A stretch of DNA of 64,000 nt, from the NCBI RefSeq assembly GCF_018502485.1, contig NZ_CP075546.1; one strand, written 5' to 3'. Source of the stretch: Methanospirillum purgamenti (GTDB lineage: Archaea; Halobacteriota; Methanomicrobia; Methanomicrobiales; Methanospirillaceae). The position numbers were made by a program, and so were the translations under genes. Under the pieces are notes generated by a model that worked only from the letters and a program-made list of their open reading frames with translations, did no database searches and was not told the DNA's origin. How positions within the stretch are numbered: position 1 is the stretch's first letter; every line of letters begins with the position of its first letter. Positions 9,242-18,038 of the stretch are shown one piece after another.

Positions 9242-10705
9242 TTATTGTAAAAGAGGGGTTGTAATCTCATATGATTCAATCCCTCCCCTGAAGTTAAAAC
9301 CTGCCCCATCCTGAACGCTGTAGAGGAGTTTGCCTGTAGAATCAGGCCCGACATTATGCAGAACGACTGTCTGGCCTGATTCTGCCTGTATCACTGGTTC
9401 ACCGTTCACGAGTCCTTTCAAACCTGGTTGTTGAGCTGTGAACCGCATGGTAATATCAGATGCCGCAATTTTCCCGTACTGATTAATATTGATATTTGTC
9501 AGCCACCCGGATTCAAACTCCTTTCCATTCACCCATATTGTCACATTTTCAAAGTTGAACTGGACAATTGCGTTATTAATAATGGAGATTGATCCTGTTC
9601 CACCGTCATTGAGATCAATTCTAACCAGATCATCTTTGTTCAGGTAATAGTCTTTTCCACCTACCCGGATGAGCATTCCTGGTCCCTTTACGGTGAAGAA
9701 CAACTGCCCACCTGCATCGATACTGGCTGATCCCGGCCCTGAAAGGAGGGTATCCTGTCTAACAATCGGGAATACCACGATCTCTTTGTCTGGTGATAAT
9801 GATGCCTCATCAGGATCACAAAATACCATATCCAGGCTTGCGATGTACGTACCTGGGAATGGGTAAATGTGCTCAGGATACCGGGTATTAGATGTCATAC
9901 CATCACCAAAGGACCATGATCTGTTTTGTGCACAAACCTGGGTCTGGTCAGCAAACTGAACGACAAGGGGCTGAATTCCCATTGTAGGCATTGCATCAAA
10001 TTTGATGAGCCCGGTCTCTCTAGCCAAGTCATAGAGTGGCATCTGTTCAGATGTATTGTTTGATACCGTCATGTTTTGTGTCGGAATCAGAACTTCAGGT
10101 GTTAGAACCGGTTCAGGTGTAGGTTCCGGAGTTGGTGTCGGTGTTGGAGTCGGGGTAGGATTTGCTGATGTTGAATACAGGAGAATTTCTCCATCTCCTT
10201 TGGTGTAGACAAGTGCAACCGTTGCCGGCTTTGGATAACCAGACGTATCTATTTTCAGCACGGCTCCATGTGGCCACGGCCAGGAATATCCCCCCATCAT
10301 CGAAAGTTTTTCCTGTGGTATCTGAGCGCCATCGAGGGTAAACTTCACATCCTGCTGATGCAAATCAGGCCCTTCTTCATAATACAAGTAGATGTCTTCT
10401 CCTGTCTGACTTGGCGTTATTACGACCACCGGTGGGCCGGATGGCATCAGCATAGGCATTACAAAAAAAACACCTGCAAGAATTATCGCGGCAATAGCAA
10501 CAATTGCGATGATAATTAATCTGATATCAATTTCAAGTTCGCGCCCCCCCGATTCCTCTGAATCATCCGCTTCAGGCGCAGCACTATTTTTTATATTCTC
10601 TGATTCGGGGAAAGAATCCTCATCAGGCTCATCCAGCTCCAGGTCAAGCTGATCGGCCGTCCCCTCATCGTCGAGAAGTTCGAGCATGTCCTCTTCATCC
10701 TTCAT
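9242..10705 (-). CDS. Acidic-tailed membrane protein with PKD domain
   Basis: 487 residues. It begins with a very acidic cytoplasmic tail of about 55 residues (DEGTADQLDLELDEPDEDSF). One transmembrane helix follows (about 62-87), then an extracellular module (MMGGYSWPWPHGAVLKIDTS), a (Thr-Pro)-rich linker and one PKD domain (NRSWSFGDGMTSN). The C-terminal beta-domain ends GAGFNFRGGIESYEITTPL. The layout and the C-terminal module match the two-PKD protein encoded 76 bases downstream. An A/T-rich TATA-like stretch (TTTATATAAT, 10785-10794 read on the minus strand) lies some 80 bases before the start. It is probably a surface-structure or sensor component; partners are not identified. Confidence 0.8.
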   Translation of the reverse strand: MKDEEDMLELLDDEGTADQLDLELDEPDEDSFPESENIKNSAAPEADDSEESGGRELEIDIRLIIIAIVAIAAIILAGVFFVMPMLMPSGPPVVVITPSQTGEDIYLYYEEGPDLHQQDVKFTLDGAQIPQEKLSMMGGYSWPWPHGAVLKIDTSGYPKPATVALVYTKGDGEILLYSTSANPTPTPTPTPTPEPTPEPVLTPEVLIPTQNMTVSNNTSEQMPLYDLARETGLIKFDAMPTMGIQPLVVQFADQTQVCAQNRSWSFGDGMTSNTRYPEHIYPFPGTYIASLDMVFCDPDEASLSPDKEIVVFPIVRQDTLLSGPGSASIDAGGQLFFTVKGPGMLIRVGGKDYYLNKDDLVRIDLNDGGTGSISIINNAIVQFNFENVTIWVNGKEFESGWLTNININQYGKIAASDITMRFTAQQPGLKGLVNGEPVIQAESGQTVVLHNVGPDSTGKLLYSVQDGAGFNFRGGIESYEITTPLLQ

Positions 10706-10798
10706 CCAATACCACCGTTCCGGATACCGGGGGCTTACATCCCATAAACAGGCCAGATATCTGTATGATCCAATTATCCAATATATTATATAAAAGAT

Positions 10799-10819
10799 GG
10801 TGTTTGATAGGAGAACACC
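10799..10819 (-). terminator. Possible stem-loop terminator after the DUF3821 gene
   Basis: A 6-bp perfect stem, GGTGTT with AACACC, encloses a 9-base loop. Read on the minus strand it is followed by ATCTTTTATATAAT. It lies about 53 bases past the stop of the 898-residue protein gene and just before the TATA-like stretch of the next gene. This is consistent with separate transcripts, but could be chance. Confidence 0.35.
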
Positions 10820-10871
10820 TGGTTTTTATTTCTCGCTTATATTGCACAGAGTTGGGAGTTGAGTATTGTTA

Positions 10872-13568
10872 CTATGACTCATCCTGGCTTTCATCAGCCT
10901 GTGGCTGCACAGGTGCATCTTCGTTTGTTATCTTTTCCTGATTATCTGTTTCTTCAGGTTCTTTTGTTTCAGTTTCTTTTTTCCTCTGCTGCCATGAATA
11001 TAGGACTACAACAAGCCCTGCAAGTAACAGGCCAAGGGTTATTCCTAATCCAAGTAACACCGGCGGTTCACGACTCCTGTTCATGAGTTCCTGGATGTTT
11101 ACTATGTCCTTATATGGAACATCGATGGAAGCCGGGGTCTGTGTGTGGGTAATCTGAATTGTTTCGTTTACAATTTCAGCAGTTATTACCGGAGTTATTG
11201 AAATTGTTGGTGTCGTGGTATTATTCAGGGTGATTTTCGGGGTTACAACCGTTGGTGTAATTGTCTCTACGACCGGATATTCAACCGTCAGTACACCAGA
11301 TGCGGTCCCTGGTGATGATACTGCCTGGATCAGAACCTGGTATGTCGAAGCCGGAAGGGTTCCTGCAGGAATTTCAAAGAGGTACTCCTGTTCACCTGCT
11401 GGTCCGGCAAAGGTTGTGGTGGTTCCTGAATATCCTGCCCATTCACCTGATGAACCCTTTTGTGTTGGACCGAACTGCTCATCCGTAACTTCAATCAGAA
11501 TCTTTGAGTCAGGAGCAATGTTTGTCGTGCCTGAAATGATAATTGGAGTGTCTATTGTGCCGGTTAATGACTCACGGTCAATTCCAATCTTTGGATTCTG
11601 AATAAATATTGAATACTCTGTGTAGGTATCATCAATGAATTGGCTTGACAACGCGTTTATGAGTGCAGAAGCTGCAGCAGGGCCCTGTAGTGCTCCTGGT
11701 CCACCAACCCTGAAGACTGGTGCTCCCCACCAGGGTGTTGTGCCAAGAACAACTTCCCGGTTTCTGTCAGGCCAGAGGTTAAATTCACCATCAGCCATTG
11801 GGTGCTGAACTATGACCGAATATTCTCCTGGTGCCATGTCCGAGGTCATTGCTCTGGAGAGATCATAGGAGAAATATCCTCCCCGTTCAACGCTCGCGGT
11901 GTCATACCAGAAGAAATTCCTGCCAAATATCCAGATTGCTACTCCTGCATCCGGGTTTCCTCCTGATGAGCCGGTAATGGTCAGTTCGTCTCCCTGGGCT
12001 ACAGTCATTCTTCTGCTTGAAACAGAAATGTATGGTCGTGTCAGGGTGATGGGGATCGTCTCCCAGGTAGTTCTGTCCAGATGGTACCGATCTGAAGGAG
12101 TAGAAACAGCATAGATGGTATATGTCCCTGCATCCAGGCCAAGGTTGCCGGTATATAACCGGTAGTCCCATGTTTCACAATCACTATCAGCCATGGTGAA
12201 ACTGGACGGATTCCCATTGACAACCGCTCGTCGTGGTGCATCAAGTCTTCCACCTGCAGATGGCAGATTAGGCCCGGTTATGAAGAGGTACGTGTCACAG
12301 GAACCAGTATTGACACCACGAAGCCTGATCTCTTCTCCGATGGTGAAGGTGTCAGCACCGGTTGTAAGAGAGACGGATCCCTTTACTACTTCAACCTGGA
12401 TCTTGTCATATTTTGGATTTGCAGCACCAACCGGCCCTTCAATGTGAATGGTATATCTCCGGTCATCTGTCTCCTGACTTGTCCGGAATTCTACCGTTCT
12501 TCTCCCATTTCTGTCAGGATTTACTTCAGCGTAATAGTACACTCCGCTGTAAGGATACCCGGGAACGATCTCTTTGAGTGTTCTGTCTTTTCCATATGGC
12601 CGGTATGATCCAATAGTAAACGGACCATCCGGGCGATCCTGTCTGACTCCTTCCTGTGATGAGAGGATCATAGGTGGCTGATCACCAGAACGTCCGCTTC
12701 CGCTTCCTCCTTCAACCCATACAACGTACGGAGTGCCTGGTGATCCGGTTATCGTCACCCCGAATGGATCTCCTCTGACAACCCGGTCGGTTGTTGCATG
12801 TAGGCCTGCCCGCTCTGTACCGAGGGTTACTTCTGTTCCCCTGAGGGTATATCTCCCAGAATATGATCTGAGATTATCATCCATCCGGTTGACGGCGAAT
12901 TGTGGTTCAATCCTGTATAAGCCTGATTCATACCCACTCCATCCGGTATCCCATCCACCTGACTCAATGGGAGGAGCATAGCCAAGTTCTCCTGTCGGAA
13001 TAAAAGAACTGAACTGGTATTGTCCTCCCCCGGGAGTAACAACGCCGGAAAGTGTTCCTCCGCCAGGGGTCATGATCTGGATCTTCAAGGGGCCGTCATA
13101 ATACCCAAAATCTGGACGACGGGTGATACCCGCGAGGTTGGTTTCGACCTGAATAACCAAGGGAGTTCCTTTCGAAGCTGTTCCATATGATCTATCGCTC
13201 ATCGTGTTCCTGTCCATTACCTTGAGCGATATCCGTGGATTTCTGACAATGAATGCTACCTGACCTGGCATCCCCCGGACCGGGTCCCACTGATACCATG
13301 CACCGGTCTTGTCATAAAAGAGATCGGCAATTACACTAAATCTGTTTTGACTTACCTGCATGATATCAAGTGGTTGATCCCTTCCCGGTGATGATCCTGC
13401 AGCATAGTATGCAATTGAGGTGTACGGATAAGGTACTGCCAGATGAATGTCAAGCCCCTCTTCTCCCAGGTATACCTCCCCCCCGAGAGGAATTGTTACC
13501 GGATCTGCAAGAACAGGGATGCAGAAGAGGATAAGAATGATCGGAATACACACCAGACGAGAATACAT
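10872..13568 (-). CDS. DUF3821-type S-layer-like surface protein, C-terminal anchor
   Basis: 898 residues. The signal peptide ends at IPVLADP (about 21). GGEVYLGEEGLDIHLAV, the start of the mature protein, is characteristic of DUF3821 proteins of Methanomicrobiales. Several repeated beta-sandwich units follow, with 'ISLKVMDRNTM', 'GTPLVIQVETNLAG', 'GDPFGVTITGSPG' and 'QGDELTITGSSGG' as equivalent strand starts. A Thr-rich linker (about 790-830) leads to a transmembrane helix (GLGITLGLLLAGLVVVLYSW) and a charged cytoplasmic tail rich in Glu and Gln. It is likely a large envelope protein, possibly sheath- or S-layer-associated. The repeats resemble those regarded as structural; no enzyme motif is visible. 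Confidence 0.75.
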   Translation of the reverse strand: MYSRLVCIPIILILFCIPVLADPVTIPLGGEVYLGEEGLDIHLAVPYPYTSIAYYAAGSSPGRDQPLDIMQVSQNRFSVIADLFYDKTGAWYQWDPVRGMPGQVAFIVRNPRISLKVMDRNTMSDRSYGTASKGTPLVIQVETNLAGITRRPDFGYYDGPLKIQIMTPGGGTLSGVVTPGGGQYQFSSFIPTGELGYAPPIESGGWDTGWSGYESGLYRIEPQFAVNRMDDNLRSYSGRYTLRGTEVTLGTERAGLHATTDRVVRGDPFGVTITGSPGTPYVVWVEGGSGSGRSGDQPPMILSSQEGVRQDRPDGPFTIGSYRPYGKDRTLKEIVPGYPYSGVYYYAEVNPDRNGRRTVEFRTSQETDDRRYTIHIEGPVGAANPKYDKIQVEVVKGSVSLTTGADTFTIGEEIRLRGVNTGSCDTYLFITGPNLPSAGGRLDAPRRAVVNGNPSSFTMADSDCETWDYRLYTGNLGLDAGTYTIYAVSTPSDRYHLDRTTWETIPITLTRPYISVSSRRMTVAQGDELTITGSSGGNPDAGVAIWIFGRNFFWYDTASVERGGYFSYDLSRAMTSDMAPGEYSVIVQHPMADGEFNLWPDRNREVVLGTTPWWGAPVFRVGGPGALQGPAAASALINALSSQFIDDTYTEYSIFIQNPKIGIDRESLTGTIDTPIIISGTTNIAPDSKILIEVTDEQFGPTQKGSSGEWAGYSGTTTTFAGPAGEQEYLFEIPAGTLPASTYQVLIQAVSSPGTASGVLTVEYPVVETITPTVVTPKITLNNTTTPTISITPVITAEIVNETIQITHTQTPASIDVPYKDIVNIQELMNRSREPPVLLGLGITLGLLLAGLVVVLYSWQQRKKETETKEPEETDNQEKITNEDAPVQPQADESQDES

Positions 13569-13651
13569 AAGGCAGGCTTTGATCCGGGAAGTGATGAACT
13601 TTCCGGAGGTGTGTGATTCCCAAAATCAGCCTTTATTCCAATGAATATTTC

Positions 13652-15307
13652 CTAAGAGTGAATTAATTCATGCTTTGTGGTTTCTCTGCCTGATTTTGTT
13701 ACCCATCTGACTGTTGCCTGTCCATCTTTCTCTCCTGTGACATATGCAAGGGTTAAATCTGCTCCGGATGGCTCTGAAATGTAACAGTACCCACCACCCT
13801 GGAATGCCAGTGCCTGAATTACCGGAAGTAATCTGGTGCCATGAACATCAGTCTGGTTGAATATATTCTGGCCCTCATTGGGTTCTAAGAGAATTGTTTC
13901 TTCGTGTATTGACAGATCTACTGAATCCTGGTTTATTATCTCTTCTGAAGAGAGGAGTTCTATAATCTCTGATGTGATGAGTGGAATGGGTGTATTAAGC
14001 GAATATGATGTGGATATGACAATATCATCCTTGATCGGCTGTACTACGGTCAGGAGCACATTTCCTGTTGAGGTGGTATTGGAGAGATCATTTTCGTACA
14101 GTGCTCCTCCTCCAGACTTCGCAATCATGAGTCTGGCATTGCCATAGGGAACACCATTCTGATCAGCATAACTGGTAATATTTTCATTCACCCACATGGA
14201 AGAGGCAAGGTCTGCAAGGAGGGTGCCGTTTTCCGCCAGGACTGATATTGACATATTCTGATGAGATAATTCTCCGGATGGATTGTTTACTTCAGAGATG
14301 AATGCAGAGAGCCCTATTTGTTCATACATGTCTGCTGCTTTTACTCCCTGAGTTACCAGGTCATCAGGAGTAAATCCTGCAGAGGTGACAGGTGATGCAA
14401 CGATAACGGGAACCGGGGTAACGGGGGGTACCGGGGCATTTCCTGTCGGGATCAGTTGGGCACTGATACGGGCCTGCTCTTTATCCCGGATAAAGAGGGA
14501 TGTTGAGTATTGCTGGTATCCGGGCAAATTTATGGTCAGGGAATGTGATCCTTCCGGAAGAGTCAGGGTTCGTGGTGTTTTTCCTCTGTTTGTCCGGTCA
14601 AGTATAATATCCGCTCCTTCCGGATATGATTCAACCATCAGGGTTCCTGAAGTTATCGGTGCAAACATCGGCTCAAGGACAATATAGTAACTGTTCTCTT
14701 CGTCAGGGCTTACCCTGATATACCTGCTCCATGGTTCGTATCCTTCACGACTCAGTGATATCTGGTATGAACCATATCTGATGTTATCAATGGTTTTTGG
14801 GGTGTATCCATGAAATACTCCATTAATAGAGAGCATAGCCCCGGATGGAGCGGAAGTAATACGAAGACTGGTGCAACAGGAGACTGGGACCAGGTTTGCA
14901 TGTATTTTTAGGGTTTCTCCAGAACCAGGATTATTACTGAGTTCCCGAGTCCATGGTTCGTATCCTGTTTTTTCAACCCGAACAGTGTGATATGGAGTTC
15001 CGGTGGAAAAAATTTCCACTATTGCAGGGGTAGTCCCTATATCAGATCCATCAAAGATCACCTGTGCACCAGATGGATTTGATGTAATCTTGTACCACCC
15101 GGTATCCCCTCCTATTGGTATATCAACCGGCCCGGGCATCGGGATCGGGGTATCATCGCCTGCTGGTTCAGGGAAAGGGTAAGGTCCGGGAATATCTTCA
15201 GGGTCAATTATCACCGATTCATTCCCTTCGTCTGCGATACATGGCATAATACATGCTGCCATGACCATCAGAAAAATACAGATGATATTGTGGATATCTA
15301 CTCTCAT
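13652..15307 (-). CDS. Exported protein with three PEGA repeats and a Cache domain
   Basis: About 551 residues from ATG 15307, which opens a signal peptide (MRVDIHNIICIFLMVMAACI). A GTG 45 bases upstream is the alternative start. Three PEGA repeats (about 70-285) are clear: KITSNPSGAQVIFDGSDIGT, RITSAPSGAMLSINGVFHGY and MVESYPEGADIILDRTNRGK, each followed by 'GY..W' or 'GYQQYS'. After a Pro/Val linker, about 230 residues form a single-Cache-like domain (YEQIGLSAFISEVNNPSGEL ... GGALYENDL). No anchor or signalling domain follows. PEGA repeats are surface beta-modules, and the Cache part suggests small-molecule binding outside the cell. Confidence 0.82.
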   Translation of the reverse strand: MRVDIHNIICIFLMVMAACIMPCIADEGNESVIIDPEDIPGPYPFPEPAGDDTPIPMPGPVDIPIGGDTGWYKITSNPSGAQVIFDGSDIGTTPAIVEIFSTGTPYHTVRVEKTGYEPWTRELSNNPGSGETLKIHANLVPVSCCTSLRITSAPSGAMLSINGVFHGYTPKTIDNIRYGSYQISLSREGYEPWSRYIRVSPDEENSYYIVLEPMFAPITSGTLMVESYPEGADIILDRTNRGKTPRTLTLPEGSHSLTINLPGYQQYSTSLFIRDKEQARISAQLIPTGNAPVPPVTPVPVIVASPVTSAGFTPDDLVTQGVKAADMYEQIGLSAFISEVNNPSGELSHQNMSISVLAENGTLLADLASSMWVNENITSYADQNGVPYGNARLMIAKSGGGALYENDLSNTTSTGNVLLTVVQPIKDDIVISTSYSLNTPIPLITSEIIELLSSEEIINQDSVDLSIHEETILLEPNEGQNIFNQTDVHGTRLLPVIQALAFQGGGYCYISEPSGADLTLAYVTGEKDGQATVRWVTKSGRETTKHELIHS

Positions 15308-15397
15308 AAACGAGAAGTTCACGTTATCAGGGAAATTGTTTTCGGTTCTCACTTTCTTCTGGTTAAATTGATGATCCGGATGGTTCCAGTATGGGGG

Positions 15398-16330
15398 TTA
15401 TTGGTTGGATATGTTGTTCAGTGGTTTGATGACAATTATTTTCCATTCTTTTCCGTGAAACGCAATAGTGTCCCATACTATATCATGAGTTCTATTATTG
15501 CTTTCTGGATAATCCTCGCTTTGGATCACAACGGTTTCATTCCCTGAATTCTCTGTCTCAATTTGTCCTATTGTTTTTTTGATTATTGAGTTGTCCATGC
15601 TCCCTGAATTACCAATGGTATTTTTTTCCGTTTTATCTGGTTCATTATCATAGAGTATTTGTCCGTCAGGCTGGAGGACGTAAACGTTACATCTGTTATC
15701 ACGATCTGCAACAAGGATTGCATCAGCGAATAATGTCTTTTGATCAACCAGTATTGAAAGTACTCCGGAGACGGTATTATTTACCAGGATCGGATAGCTA
15801 ACCGGAATAGCAGGAATTCCTTCAACAGTCTGAATCAAGGTTCCCATCACTGGTTCTCCTGTCCGAACCACTTCATTGAGATGGTCCTGGTCTGATAAAT
15901 CAGAACCAACGAGATCTTCGTATTCATCATATGCAACTTCGGTTATTATGAGATTTTTGTCAAGAATAATCGGACTTTGTGTATGGGGGGAAATATTTCT
16001 GATTTCTGCAAGGATTTTTTTCGTTTCGTTCTTATTTGGCGTGCTTTGTGAAATCCGGATTGAATGTGCCGTCATGCTGGTATCAATCAAGAGTAATTCT
16101 TTTGATATTATTCTGATAAGATCGTCCCTGACTTGTATTGCATCTATTTGTGAGTAATTTGAATTTCCATATTCACTTTCCTGGTTATTCTCTGAATTGC
16201 GGATATCAATTTGATCTTCAATGTAGGGATCCAAGTCTGATTTTTTATCACTACATCCTGCATTACCTGAAAATATTATGAGCAGGATAACGATAATAAC
16301 CATGTGAAGTCGGGCTGCTCCTTTATACAT
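15398..16330 (-). CDS. Cache-domain lipoprotein, no signalling domain
   Basis: 310 residues. The N-terminal hydrophobic signal is followed by the lipobox-like SGNAGC (about 21-26), so it should be lipid-anchored at Cys26. The rest resembles a double-Cache sensor fold: a long first helix (DLIRIISKELLLIDTSM), then ILDKNLIITEV, VRTGEPVMGTLIQTVEG, PVSYPILVNNTVSGVLSILVD and NVYVLQPDGQILYD. There is no second transmembrane helix, HAMP, kinase or methyl-accepting region, so it cannot signal alone. It lies in a minus-strand run of exported proteins and is the third Cache protein of this kind within 12 kb. Confidence 0.78.
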   Translation of the reverse strand: MYKGAARLHMVIIVILLIIFSGNAGCSDKKSDLDPYIEDQIDIRNSENNQESEYGNSNYSQIDAIQVRDDLIRIISKELLLIDTSMTAHSIRISQSTPNKNETKKILAEIRNISPHTQSPIILDKNLIITEVAYDEYEDLVGSDLSDQDHLNEVVRTGEPVMGTLIQTVEGIPAIPVSYPILVNNTVSGVLSILVDQKTLFADAILVADRDNRCNVYVLQPDGQILYDNEPDKTEKNTIGNSGSMDNSIIKKTIGQIETENSGNETVVIQSEDYPESNNRTHDIVWDTIAFHGKEWKIIVIKPLNNISNQ

Positions 16331-16580
16331 TCAGTACAATTTTGGTGGCTTCATTAATTTTATTTCCATTTTTGGTTGATACCTGCACATCTCAGAATTG
16401 ATATGGTCGGTCATCCAATGATCATGTAGGTGATGCCATGATTGATCAAAAGAGATCCTATGATATGCAAGTCCGGGATGGCTTTTGTTCACAATGGTGT
16501 GTTTTTCATAGGTGAACCCTTCTCCGGATAATAGAGCGTGTATTTTTGTAGCGATAGCTAAATTTTCATAATTCGGATAA

Positions 16581-17114
16581 ATGACAACACAACAACTGAT
16601 GAGTGATCGTCTCAGGCTTGTTCCTGTAACGGTTGAAACGTGTATCGCAGAACTTGAAAAATCACCGAAATTGTCCGCCCTGCTGGATGCAGATATCCCA
16701 GGGTGCTGGCCTCCGCCACTGGTGACTGAAGAAACCCTTCACCAGTTCATCTCCATGCTACAGGCAGATGAGGTCCGGCTCTGCTCGTGGTATTGGATTC
16801 AAACTTCCCGGATTCTAAATGGACGGGATATTCTGATCGGAGGTGGGGGATTGTTCACAAATGATGACAATTCCTGTGAACTTGGATATTCAGTTCTCAC
16901 TGATTTTCAAAACCAGGGGTATGCTACAGAGGCGGTGAAGGCTATTCTGACTTATGCATTCTCTGTTAGGGATGTGGAGCAGATATATGCACACACCTAT
17001 CCATATCTTGTCCCATCGGTGCGTGTTCTTCAAAAAAGCGGTTTTTTGTTCAACGGACCAGGAAAAGAAGAGGGAACAATTCAATTCCTTATCTCCCGAA
17101 AAACGGCTGATTAA
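16581..17114 (+). CDS. GNAT-family N-acetyltransferase (RimJ/RimL-like)
   Basis: 177 residues, the usual single GNAT domain length. MSDRLRLVPVTVETC at the start, GGGGLFTNDDNSCELGYSVL in the centre and the acetyl-CoA pyrophosphate loop QNQGYATEAVKAIL (about 112-125) are typical of the RimJ/RimL subgroup. That subgroup acetylates amino groups of proteins or small molecules. IYAHTYPYLVPSVRVLQKSGF matches the conserved end of this subgroup. It is monocistronic, with 250 bases of apparently non-coding sequence before it. The substrate cannot be inferred. Confidence 0.88.
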   Translation: MTTQQLMSDRLRLVPVTVETCIAELEKSPKLSALLDADIPGCWPPPLVTEETLHQFISMLQADEVRLCSWYWIQTSRILNGRDILIGGGGLFTNDDNSCELGYSVLTDFQNQGYATEAVKAILTYAFSVRDVEQIYAHTYPYLVPSVRVLQKSGFLFNGPGKEEGTIQFLISRKTAD

Positions 17115-17178
17115 GCATTACAGAGAAAAAAATGGAGTATTATTATAGTCTTCGTTACCACTGAGAGAGAGGATTCTG

Positions 17179-17586
17179 ATGGCATTTATCGTATGGGATG
17201 AAATGTATGCAACAGGTGTTGCTTCTTTGGACGAGCAACACAAACACCTGATATCACTGTTAAACCGGATGATTGAGGCAATAGCACAGAAGAAGGGAAA
17301 AGAAGAACTCTCATATGTGATTGAAGAAATGGGCAACTATGCCACAACTCATTTTCAGGCAGAAGAAACACTCATGGAGAAAGCCGGTTATTCAGAACTG
17401 GAGGAACACCGCTTGTTTCATGATGCATTCATTGCAAAAGTGGATGACTTCAGATTAAAATATGATGCCTGCGATGAGGGACTTACCGCTGAAGTCACGA
17501 TATTTTTAACGAACTGGTTAAATGAGCATCTTTCTATTGTTAACCAGGAATACATCCCTTTTTTGAAAAAGGCCGGTAAAATTTGA
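17179..17586 (+). CDS. Bacteriohemerythrin-like O2-binding protein
   Basis: 135-residue single-domain hemerythrin, a four-helix bundle binding a diiron site that carries O2. Ligand positions are visible: WDEMYATGVASLDEQHKHLI (first His), THFQAEETLM (HxxxE), EEHRLFHDAF (HxxxH) and NEHLSIVNQEYIPF. In the last motif the residue five after His is Asn, where the family normally has the bridging Asp (H-x4-D). The site may therefore be altered. GAGAGAGGATT lies upstream of the ATG. It would act in the cytoplasm, perhaps scavenging or sensing O2 in this anaerobe. A T-rich stretch (17635-17643) follows the gene. Confidence 0.9.
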   Translation: MAFIVWDEMYATGVASLDEQHKHLISLLNRMIEAIAQKKGKEELSYVIEEMGNYATTHFQAEETLMEKAGYSELEEHRLFHDAFIAKVDDFRLKYDACDEGLTAEVTIFLTNWLNEHLSIVNQEYIPFLKKAGKI

Positions 17587-17669
17587 TCAAAGAATAATCG
17601 GGTGTCTGACCGATACATATAACATCTCTGATAACTTTTTTATTAGGCGCATTTTTGCGTAGGTTATTC

Positions 17670-17912
17670 GTGAGAACAATTATTGATGGTCAGTTATATG
17701 ACACGAGAACCTCGACTCTGATTGGAGAACGAGAAGAAAGAGGTTCATTTATGTATAAAACCGGCAGAGGAGAGTATTTTATTTATCACTCAATGTCTGC
17801 AGTGTATCACCACCCGCCCAGGATTAATCCGATTAGCAGAAGTGTCGCGATTCGCAGACATTTCAGATATTGTCACAACCAACTTCCGTTTGAAGCCGCT
17901 TTTTGTGAATGA
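17670..17912 (+). CDS. Small conserved-looking hypothetical protein
   Basis: 80-residue reading frame from GTG 17670. The beginning, VRTIIDGQLYDTRTSTLIGE followed by YKTGRGEYFIYH, resembles small phage- and plasmid-associated proteins that start 'INGK.YDTETA' and contain 'RT+KG.+FLY'. The second half (RINPISRSVAIRRHFRYCHN) has no obvious match. A frameshift here is possible because another frame stays open over 17722-17955. No ribosome-binding site is evident, and a TTG lies 15 bases upstream in frame. Function unknown. Confidence 0.45.
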   Translation: MRTIIDGQLYDTRTSTLIGEREERGSFMYKTGRGEYFIYHSMSAVYHHPPRINPISRSVAIRRHFRYCHNQLPFEAAFCE

Positions 17913-18008
17913 TAGTTTGATCGTATCCTCCGGGCATATCCCGGTCTCTCAATAGATCCTCGTTTGGACACCATTTGTGCATCCACAGATCTTATTCTGA
18001 TAGATCTC

Positions 18009-18036
18009 AAAAAAAGGCTTATTGTAGGTCTACAAT
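18009..18036 (-). terminator. Stem-loop plus T-run terminator of the HTH-PAS gene
   Basis: Read on the minus strand, ATTGTAG-AC-CTACAAT forms a perfect 7-bp stem. It is followed 5 bases later by seven T's, and begins 2 bases past the stop of the 884-residue regulator. This is a rho-independent-like arrangement. It would also separate this transcript from the small plus-strand gene. Confidence 0.65.
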
Positions 18037-18038
18037 TC

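Noticed and set aside
10105..10165. Run of repeats that looked like a tandem repeat array
   Set aside because: It encodes the Thr-Pro linker of the PKD protein in frame; the repetition follows from the protein's composition.
17655..17955. Frameshifted longer protein in this interval
   Set aside because: Two frames are open, but the second half matches nothing known in either, so I kept only the first frame as a low-confidence gene.
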